NCBI GenBank assembly: GCA_017554835.1
Contig: JAFZHO010000084.1
Location: 1 to 7,225, forward strand
DNA length: 7,225 nucleotides
Direction: 5' to 3'
DNA from: Clostridia bacterium
GTDB lineage: Bacteria > Bacillota > Clostridia > Oscillospirales > RGIG7773
Positions 1-6,600 of the stretch are shown here, one piece after another. The notes beneath the pieces were generated by a model, which was not told the origin of the DNA, ran no database searches, and was given only the letters and a program-made list of their open reading frames with translations. Position numbers and translations under genes: made by a program. Every line of letters starts with the position of its first letter. The stretch's first letter is position 1.

Positions 1-1226
1 AAAAAAAAGAAGAGTTATATCAGGAAAAACTCAAAGAAGTTGAAAAATTACAAGAAGAAGTAGAACTTACCAAACGTTCTCAGATTGAGTTTTTGGAGAA
101 GATTTCGGGCTTTACTGCACTTCAGGCAAAGGATTATATTATCAAAGCCGTTGAAAGCGAAGTTAAGCACGAAAAAGCAATGAAAATCAAAGAAATCGAA
201 GAAGAATTTAAGGATAACGCCAATAAATTAGGGCAGAAGATTATCGCCCTTGCAATTCAGAAATGCGCGGCAGATTACGTAACGGAAACAACCGTCAGCG
301 TTGTTCCCCTTCCAAACGACGAAATGAAGGGTAGAATTATCGGCCGTGAGGGCAGAAATATCAGAACCCTTGAAACATATACCGGCGTTGATTTGATTAT
401 CGATGATACTCCCGAAGCAATTACCCTTTCAAGCCACGACCCAATTCGTCGTGAGGTTGCAAGACTTACTCTTGAAAAACTTATTGCAGACGGAAGAATT
501 CACCCTGCAAGAATCGAAGAAACAGTTGAAAAATCCCGTAAAGAAGTTGATAATATTATCAAAGAAGCCGGCGAAAGAGCTACCTTTGATACCGGAATTC
601 ACGGAATTCATCCCGAACTTATCAAGCTTCTTGGTAAAATGAAATATAGAACAAGCTATGGTCAGAACGTTCTTAATCACTCTATAGAGGTTGCCCATCT
701 TTCAGGAGTTATTGCTGCTGAACTTGGAGTAGACGTTACTCTTGCAAAAAGAGCAGGTCTTCTTCACGATATCGGTAAAGCAATGAACTACGAAATCGAG
801 GGAAGCCACGTTCAGATAGGCGTTGACCTTGCGAAGAAATATAAAGAGCATCAGGACGTTATCCACGCTATCGAAGCTCACCACGGCGACGTTGAAGCAA
901 AAACCGTTATCGCTTGTATCGTTCAGGCGGCGGATGCAATCTCTGCAGCTCGCCCAGGCGCTAGAAGAGAAAATCTTGAAAGCTATATGAAACGTCTTGA
1001 AAAACTTGAGGAAATCTCAATGGAATTCAACGGTGTTGAAAAATGCTTTGCAATTCAGGCAGGCCGTGAAATTCGAATTATGGTTAAGCCCGAGGTTCTA
1101 AACGATGATGATATCGTATTATTATCCCACGATATCGTTAAGAGAATTGAAAACGAGCTTGAATACCCCGGCCAGATAAAAGTTCACGTTATAAGAGAAC
1201 AAAGAGCCATCGATTACGCAAAATAA
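1..1226 (+). CDS. rny: Ribonuclease Y (5'-truncated by window edge)
   Basis: This is an endoribonuclease that initiates mRNA decay in Firmicutes, normally anchored to the inner face of the membrane. The reading frame is already open at base 3 and runs to the TAA at 1224-1226, giving 407 visible residues. The family is usually about 520 residues, so roughly 110 residues with the N-terminal membrane helix and the start of the coiled coil are missing. Bases 3-230 encode a Lys/Glu-rich coiled coil. A KH RNA-binding domain follows, with its GxxG loop (IIGREGRNI) at about 336-362. The HD phosphohydrolase domain has its first His in NHSIEVA (678-680) and the HD pair in LLHDIGKA (765-770), with later metal or active-site motifs EAHHGDVE and [15 protein letters not shown]. 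The C-terminal end ([16 protein letters not shown]) is typical of the family. A TTG at 93 is an internal Leu codon and not the start. The gene is followed directly by its own terminator. Identification is very secure. Confidence 0.97.
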   Translation, partial: KKEELYQEKLKEVEKLQEEVELTKRSQIEFLEKISGFTALQAKDYIIKAVESEVKHEKAMKIKEIEEEFKDNANKLGQKIIALAIQKCAADYVTETTVSVVPLPNDEMKGRIIGREGRNIRTLETYTGVDLIIDDTPEAITLSSHDPIRREVARLTLEKLIADGRIHPARIEETVEKSRKEVDNIIKEAGERATFDTGIHGIHPELIKLLGKMKYRTSYGQNVLNHSIEVAHLSGVIAAELGVDVTLAKRAGLLHDIGKAMNYEIEGSHVQIGVDLAKKYKEHQDVIHAIEAHHGDVEAKTVIACIVQAADAISAARPGARRENLESYMKRLEKLEEISMEFNGVEKCFAIQAGREIRIMVKPEVLNDDDIVLLSHDIVKRIENELEYPGQIKVHVIREQRAIDYAK

Positions 1227-1263
1227 AAATATCCCACCTGAATATTCAGGTGGGATATTTTTT
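1225..1263 (+). terminator. Intrinsic terminator after rny
   Basis: An uninterrupted inverted repeat pairs 1225-1241 with 1246-1262, around a loop of about four bases. The GC-rich core is TCCCACCTGA with TCAGGTGGGA. The descending arm ends in six T residues (1258-1263). It begins inside the rny stop codon. The ascending arm starts with an A-run, so the hairpin could also terminate in the opposite direction, but no minus-strand gene is seen here. Confidence 0.95.
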
Positions 1264-1314
1264 AGTATTCCTGTTAATCTTATAAAAAAGGGAAAAAAAG
1301 AGGAGAATATATTG

Positions 1315-1343
1315 TTGTTTTAAGTTTTGAAATATAGTATAAT
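1315..1343 (+). promoter_or_regulatory. Probable sigma-A promoter of the three-gene operon
   Basis: A perfect TATAAT -10 box lies at 1338-1343, with a TTGTTT -35 box at 1315-1320 (4 of 6 to TTGACA) and an optimal 17-base spacer. It sits between the rny terminator and the first operon gene and predicts a transcript start near 1350, leaving a short leader of about 20-25 bases. No convincing inverted-repeat operator or riboswitch fits in so short a leader. Confidence 0.75.
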
Positions 1344-1362
1344 AGTGCCAAACGTCAAGGCG

Positions 1363-1369
1363 AGGTGAG
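1363..1369 (+). promoter_or_regulatory. Ribosome binding site that decides a TTG start
   Basis: AGGTGAG lies three bases upstream of the TTG at 1373, or about 4-5 bases when measured from the core. No in-frame ATG occurs between the promoter and this point. The next ATG in frame is Met18 and lacks a Shine-Dalgarno sequence, so TTG is the best start for the membrane protein. Confidence 0.7.
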
Positions 1370-1372
1370 TTT

Positions 1373-2239
1373 TTGGAGTTTATAAAAGAAATTTTTCACC
1401 ATACAATCGAAGATACCATAAAAATGCTGCCCTTTTTATTCGCGGCATATCTTATAATCGAATATATAGAGCATAAAGCAAAAGGAAAATTAGAGAAATT
1501 TCTTCACCGTTTCGGCAGATTTGGTGCAATCGGGGGAAGCGTTCTGGGGATTTTTCCTCAGTGCGGATTTTCCGTTATGGCATCAAACTTCTTCGCGGGG
1601 AAAATTATAACTGCGGGAACTTTGGTAGCGGTATTTATCTCCACCTCTGATGAGGCCATTCCTTTTCTTATGGCAAATCCCGAAAAAGCAGGAGTTATTC
1701 TCCCCGTCATAGTTCTGAAAGTTTTAATTGCTCTTTTAACGGGGCTTATGATGGACTTTTTCGGCGGAAAGGTTCTTAATATAAAATCTTCTCATCATCA
1801 CCATATCGAAGAGCTTTGCAGCCACGATGGTTGCAACTGTCATAAAGGCAGCGGAATTTTTAAATCTGCTATTCACCATACCGTAAATATATTTGTTTTT
1901 ATATTTGTTTTCTCTCTTGTTATCAACGGAGCAGTTGAACTTATCGGAGAAGAGAACTTGGGCAAGGTTTTAATGAACGGAAGTTTTTTGCAACCGGTTC
2001 TGGCGGCAATAGTAGGATTTATCCCAAACTGCGCAGTATCAGTGCTTCTCGCTGAGCTTTACGTATCGGGAAGCTTGAGTCTCGGCTCACTGATAGCAGG
2101 ACTTTGCACGGGAGCGGGAGCAGGGCTTGTTGTTCTTTTTAAAGTAAATAAAAATATAAAAGAAAATCTTAAAATTCTGGGATATATATCTGTCTCGGCG
2201 GTATTGTCGGGAATAATAATTCAGGGCTTGGGATTTTAA
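1373..2239 (+). CDS. ArsP_2-type putative heavy-metal exporter/permease
   Basis: This 288-residue polytopic membrane protein matches the pattern of the putative heavy-metal exporter family often labelled arsenic efflux protein (ArsP_2). Related proteins are sometimes named putative manganese transporter, so the substrate is open. It has two similar hydrophobic halves: GIFPQCGFSVMA (residues 59-70) and GFIPNCAVSVLL (215-226) are matching P-x-C motifs, which suggests an internal duplication. The half-linker at 139-160 is hydrophilic, with four consecutive His followed by a Cys/His cluster (C149, H151, C154, C156, H157), a plausible metal-binding loop. STSDEAIP (90-97) is another polar motif set in a membrane segment. 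The start is a TTG with a good ribosome binding site. It is the first gene of an operon, with the Mrp-type ATPase following after 19 bases. No ArsR-type regulator is adjacent. The family is fairly secure, the transported ion is not. Confidence 0.8.
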   Translation: MEFIKEIFHHTIEDTIKMLPFLFAAYLIIEYIEHKAKGKLEKFLHRFGRFGAIGGSVLGIFPQCGFSVMASNFFAGKIITAGTLVAVFISTSDEAIPFLMANPEKAGVILPVIVLKVLIALLTGLMMDFFGGKVLNIKSSHHHHIEELCSHDGCNCHKGSGIFKSAIHHTVNIFVFIFVFSLVINGAVELIGEENLGKVLMNGSFLQPVLAAIVGFIPNCAVSVLLAELYVSGSLSLGSLIAGLCTGAGAGLVVLFKVNKNIKENLKILGYISVSAVLSGIIIQGLGF

Positions 2240-2258
2240 AATAAAAGGAGAATGAAAA

Positions 2259-3080
2259 ATGTCAGAATGTACTCATGATTGTTCCACTTGCAGCGAAAAC
2301 TGCGCTTCAAGGGATCCAAAATCACTTATCGAAAAATTAAACGACGCATCAAGCGTTAAAAAAGTTATCGGCGTAATATCAGGTAAAGGCGGCGTGGGAA
2401 AATCCCTTGTTACATCTATGCTTGCAGTTACGTTAAACAGAAGAAATCATAAAACCGCTATTCTTGATGCAGATATAACGGGCCCCTCAATTCCAAAAGC
2501 TTTTGGCATAAAAGAAAAAGCAAAAGGAACCGAAATGGGCATCATCCCTGCAACAACAAAAACGGGAATTGATATAATGTCTATAAACCTTCTTCTTGAA
2601 AACGAGAGCGACCCTGTCGTTTGGAGAGGTCCCGTTATTGCAGGAGCAGTTAAGCAGTTCTGGACCGACGTTATCTGGAACGACGTTGACTATATGTTCG
2701 TTGATATGCCTCCCGGCACGGGAGACGTTGCGTTGACGGTATTTCAGTCACTTCCTCTTGATGGTATCGTTATAGTAACTTCACCTCAGCAGCTTGTTTC
2801 CATGATAGTTGAAAAAGCAGTAAATATGGCGAATATGATGAATATTCCCATAATCGGCCTTGTTGAAAATATGAGCTACGTTAAATGCCCCGACTGTGGC
2901 AAAGAGCTTCGGATTTTCGGTGATAGCCATATCGAAGATATCTGTAAAAAATATAATATTGAACTTCTTGGCAAACTTCCCATAAATCCTGAACTTGCTC
3001 AGGCAGTTGATGCAGGACTTATTGAGAATTTCGTTGATGAAGGCCTTGAAAACGCGGCAGATAAGGTGGAAAATTTATAA
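2259..3080 (+). CDS. Mrp/NBP35-type P-loop ATPase (Fe-S carrier family)
   Basis: This 273-residue cytoplasmic ATPase belongs to the Mrp/ApbC/NBP35 group, whose studied members bind and transfer Fe-S clusters. The deviant Walker A motif GKGGVGKS is at residues 42-49, LDADITGPSIPK at 69-80 and the switch-II motif VDMPPGTGD at 148-156. A CPDC motif (C210, C213) corresponds to the CxxC that bridges a cluster at the dimer interface in this family. The N-terminus carries a second Cys cluster (C4, C8, C11, C15), reminiscent of NBP35 proteins but with tighter spacing. The long MIP18-like N-terminal domain of some Mrp proteins is absent. The ATG at 2259 is preceded by AAGGAG at 2245-2250. The gene sits 19 bases after the membrane protein and overlaps the next gene by one base (TAATG), so the two are probably translationally coupled. 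The client protein is unknown. Confidence 0.93.
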   Translation: MSECTHDCSTCSENCASRDPKSLIEKLNDASSVKKVIGVISGKGGVGKSLVTSMLAVTLNRRNHKTAILDADITGPSIPKAFGIKEKAKGTEMGIIPATTKTGIDIMSINLLLENESDPVVWRGPVIAGAVKQFWTDVIWNDVDYMFVDMPPGTGDVALTVFQSLPLDGIVIVTSPQQLVSMIVEKAVNMANMMNIPIIGLVENMSYVKCPDCGKELRIFGDSHIEDICKKYNIELLGKLPINPELAQAVDAGLIENFVDEGLENAADKVENL

Positions 3081-3526
3081 TGACAAAAAAAGAACTTGCA
3101 GGAAAATATTTTGAGGACGGGTGTAACTGCTGTCAGGCGGTTTTGCTTGCATTTAGTGAAGAAATCGGTCTTAGCGAGAAAAAAGCCCTTATGCTTGGGT
3201 CAACCATGGGCGGCGGAATTTGCCGACTTCGCGAGGTTTGCGGAGCAGTTTCGGGAATGGAAATGGCCCTTGGTATGATAGAGGGCTATTCCGATATAAA
3301 AGACCCTCAGGTAAAAATCGAAACTTATGAAAAAGGGCAAAATCTTGCCGAAAAGTTTAAAGAAGAAAATGGCGATATAATCTGCCGAAATCTTCTATCT
3401 CTTCCCGAGGGAAAAGATAGCCCCATCCCCGAAAAAAGAACGGAAAAATATTATAAAAAACGCCCCTGCAAAGAGCTTGTTGAAAGCGCGGCAGGAATTT
3501 TGGAAGAATATCTTAAAAAAGAATGA
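3080..3526 (+). CDS. C_GCAxxG_C_C family Cys-rich probable redox protein
   Basis: This is a 148-residue soluble protein with no signal peptide. It shows the Cys pattern of the C_GCAxxG_C_C family, annotated as probable redox proteins of unproven function. Visible motifs are GCNCCQAVLLAF (residues 14-25; C15, C17, C18), GGGICRLREVCGAVSG (44-59; C48, C54), ICRNLL (C102) and RPCKELV (C130). Its length is normal for the family. Some relatives are selenoproteins, but here every expected position is a Cys codon. The ATG overlaps the stop codon of the ATPase gene, with AAGGTGGA at 3063-3070 as ribosome binding site inside that gene. This implies co-translation and possibly a functional link with the ATPase. 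The operon terminator begins inside its last codons. Family assignment is good, biochemical role unknown. Confidence 0.88.
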   Translation: MTKKELAGKYFEDGCNCCQAVLLAFSEEIGLSEKKALMLGSTMGGGICRLREVCGAVSGMEMALGMIEGYSDIKDPQVKIETYEKGQNLAEKFKEENGDIICRNLLSLPEGKDSPIPEKRTEKYYKKRPCKELVESAAGILEEYLKKE

Positions 3527-3545
3527 GAACTATCTCATTCTTTTT
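3516..3545 (+). terminator. Intrinsic terminator of the three-gene operon
   Basis: A perfect 13-base stem (AAAAAGAATGAGA at 3516-3528 with TCTCATTCTTTTT at 3533-3545) encloses the loop ACTA, with more T residues after a single G (3547-3551). The left arm contains the last Lys and Glu codons and the TGA stop of the preceding gene. Confidence 0.9.
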
Positions 3546-3582
3546 GTTTTTGGCGAAATAAATATAACAATATGGTTTTTTT

Positions 3583-3610
3583 GAAATATATTGATGACAG
3601 GAAATATATT
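3583..3610 (+). repeat. Two direct copies of GAAATATATT in the promoter region
   Basis: GAAATATATT occurs at 3583-3592 and again at 3601-3610, offset by 18 bases. The first copy abuts the proposed -35 box and the second lies within the spacer of the next promoter. It could be a regulator-binding site or a chance match in AT-rich DNA. Confidence 0.3.
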
Positions 3611-3622
3611 TTCTGATAAAAT
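3594..3622 (+). promoter_or_regulatory. Probable promoter of the large secreted-protein gene
   Basis: A -35 box ATGACA (3594-3599, 5 of 6 to consensus) and a -10 box TAAAAT (3617-3622, 5 of 6) are separated by 17 bases. A TG at 3614-3615 forms an extended -10. An alternative pair, TTGAAA (3581-3586) with TATATT (3605-3610) at 18 bases, is also possible. Either gives a short AT-rich leader. Confidence 0.6.
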
Positions 3623-3642
3623 AATAAAATAATATTTTAATT

Positions 3643-3648
3643 GGAGGA
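3643..3648 (+). promoter_or_regulatory. Strong ribosome binding site of the secreted-protein gene
   Basis: GGAGGA ends eight bases before the ATG at 3657. This optimal spacing fixes the start, which is also supported by the signal peptide beginning MKKLL. Confidence 0.9.
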
Positions 3649-3656
3649 ATTATAGA

Positions 3657-6600
3657 ATGAAAAAACTATTATCTGCTATTTTGGCAGTGGCAATGGTGCT
3701 TTCCTGCTTTGGAGGAATTTCACTAAACGCTTTTGCCGCGTCAGAACAGCGACTTAACCTTAATACGGAGTATGCTTATTCATACCCCGGATATAAAAAT
3801 ATAACGGGAGACGAGGACGGCAAGGCCCTTACCGACGGAAAAGCCGATACCGGTGCAGTTTTTGAGGTAAAAAACGAGCAGATGGTATCAGGATCCTGGT
3901 ATGATAATAAAACCCTTGACCTTTTCTTAGAAGGAAAAGACCCTCATTTTTACGTTCAGAATGATTTTGGTTTTGTTTCAAAGGTTAATAAGGTTGAACT
4001 TACTTTTGATACGTTAAGCGGCGCCGTTATGCCAAAGGCGATTGATATTTACGTTTCAAACGATGGATATAACTATTATATCTATCCAAAGCAGACCTTG
4101 ACAAAAGCAACCGCCAACGGAAAAACAACCTACACCGTAACTTTCTCAGAGGAAGTTATGGCCATGGGCGTTAAAGCGTTCATTTATACTAACGACGGCT
4201 CAAAAATATCTATAAAAGAACTTTCAGTAACAGGTATCAAAAACGAAAACGAGAGAATTCTTCTTTCAAATGGGGCTAAATATAAATGGCTCAGCGGAAC
4301 TGCAATTTCAGGATATAGCGCCGACGCTAACGGAACTCTTCTTACTGATGGCGAGGTTGCAAAACTTTCCGAGAATAATAAATTCGTAGGAAAATATGCT
4401 TCTGCTCCCGATATGATTTCAAGTTCTTCTGTCAGTGAGATTCTTATCGACCTTGGCGAAGTGAAAAACGTCAGCGAAGTTCAGCTTCTTGCAAAGGGCT
4501 CAGGAACGTTAGCAGTGCCCGAGTATATCACCGTTCGTTATTCAACGGAAGATATTTCATACTATGATTTCGGCCAGAGCTACGAAATGGGCAGATGGGG
4601 CCATAGCGATACTTATTCCGAATTTGCAGTAATGAGAAATCATACTATAAAAGCACGTTATCTAAAAGTTGCCATAAGAGGAACTGCGGTTATTTCCGAA
4701 ATCAAGGTTTTTGGAAGCGAAAACGAAATTGCAGAAATGGATTATGGCTTCAAGAATAAAAACGAAATAAACGGAAATTCAAGCGTTATGAGTGGCGCAA
4801 CCGTTCAGATCGGTAAAGAGGGAGCAACTTTTGCTTCAACGGGAGTATTATCAGACCGAAACTATACCGATACAAAAGAGCAGATGGCAAAATTCAGCAC
4901 TTACGAAGTTATCGTTGATTTTGGAAAAACGGTTAATAAAGTTAACGGAGTTATGCTTTATTTTGCTCAGGCAGGACTTCCGGGAAATGTTATTACTTAT
5001 ATCTCCGAGGACGGAACAACGTATAAAAGAATAAACGAAGAGTTTTTGCAGCATCAGACTGCTGATAAGAGAGTTTTCCGTCAGTATTTTAATGATAGCA
5101 ATATTAAAAAAGTCAAATTTGTAATTGACACGAATAATACTTCGAACACAAACCTTTTTGAAATCGACGTTTATGCAGATCAGCCCCAGTTACCACTTTA
5201 TCGTGGCGGTTTCTTCCAGATGCACGTAATTGACTATAATAGCGAAAACCCCGTAATCAAAAATTCCGAGTATATGTGGTATCTTCAGCTGAAAGGCATG
5301 AAGGAAATGGGAATGGATTACGTTGTTATGCAGTATGGCGCAGATTTCACCACTAAAATAACTGCCTTTAATTCTCCAAGTCTTTTCAAAAAAGGATATA
5401 AACTTGGTTTCGGTTATGGAGCAAAAGACCCATATACAACTATTCTCGAAGCAGCTCAGAAACTTGGAATGAAAGTTTATCTTGGAACTATCTTCACTTA
5501 TGGAAACTATGATTCCATTATGAATGCAGGCGGACTTGAACATGCTGCAGAGGTTGGAGCAGACGGAGCCGACCTTGTTCGTGATTTATATGAAAACTAT
5601 GGTCATTATGAGTCTTTCGCAGGATATTATTTTGCAGACGAGACCTGCGATGCCTGGATGAATAAAAGTAACGGAATAGAACTTTACAGAACTATTTATC
5701 TTCCTCAGTCAAGAGAAATCAGAAAACTTGACCCTGAGAGAAAAATTATGATTTCTCCTGCAATATGGAGAAGCGGATCTTATTCCAATGCAGAAAATAA
5801 CCTTTATAATCTGGTAAAAGCAGAGCAGGAAGGCGGCCGACCAATCGTTGATATCGTTGCGGCTCAGGACTGTCTCGGAAGGGAAAACTCCCTTGCAGTA
5901 TCAGATAACGCATATATCTCTTTTGAAAAACATACTCAGGGATGGGCAAAAGGCGTTAGAAAAGCGGGAGCAGATTTCTGGATAGATGCTGAGGTTTTTG
6001 AAATCACATATCAGACAAAACGCTATGCTGATAACGTTGACACAATGGAAATGACCTCTAAATACACAAACGGAGTAATCGTTTTCGATATTCCTCACTA
6101 TTTTGCAGAGATAAGCTCTTTTGGAATCAATAGATGGGATAGATTCGACGTTTCTTCTATTACTGCCAACTATTCAAAACGCTATTATACCTATTATAAA
6201 GACCTTGATGATAGAGGTCGTGATGCAACGCCCGTAGAACCTTATAATATGAAGTTCACCAACTATGGTATGAGCTACGAAGAAGGGGAAATGCCCGGTT
6301 ATACTACGGAAAGCATCAATAAGGTTGAGTCCTTTCGTCTTAATTCTCCTATTGATTATAATCAGTATAATTTCTTTAAGGAGCTTAAAGGCGGTCAGGG
6401 AAGATATACGATGATGTGGGATGAAGAAAATCTCTATATCGCAGTTAAAACAAACGACACAACAGATAACTACTTCGAGAGCGCTTCAAAATGGTATGAA
6501 GCAACGGGAGACCTTCTTCAGATATGGTTTGTTCCAACGAGAACGGGATTCTCAGGAGATAAGATTTCAAGCACTAAAGCAGGCATAAGACTTACCGTAA

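Noticed and set aside
93..1226. rny starting at the TTG at position 93
   Set aside because: The same frame is open upstream to the window edge and encodes coiled-coil sequence typical of RNase Y. The TTG is an internal Leu codon without a ribosome binding site.
1264..1372. Riboswitch or metal-responsive operator before the permease operon
   Set aside because: The predicted leader is only about 20-25 bases, and no inverted repeat or recognisable riboswitch element is visible around the promoter.
3096..3278. Alternative frame inside the Cys-rich protein gene
   Set aside because: The other frame carries the clear family Cys motifs and is coupled to the upstream gene. This one is a shadow.
3080..3526. 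Possible selenoprotein, since some family members contain selenocysteine
   Set aside because: No in-frame TGA occurs before the terminal stop, and the conserved positions are encoded by ordinary Cys codons.
3699..3710. Lipoprotein lipobox at VLSC (residues 14-17) of the secreted protein
   Set aside because: Leu at the -2 position is atypical, the hydrophobic core continues past the Cys, and a good signal peptidase I site (AFA) follows at residues 25-27.
5190..5543. Minus-strand open frame of 117 codons
   Set aside because: It lies wholly inside the barrel region of the large secreted protein, resembles no known family, and has no promoter or ribosome binding site.
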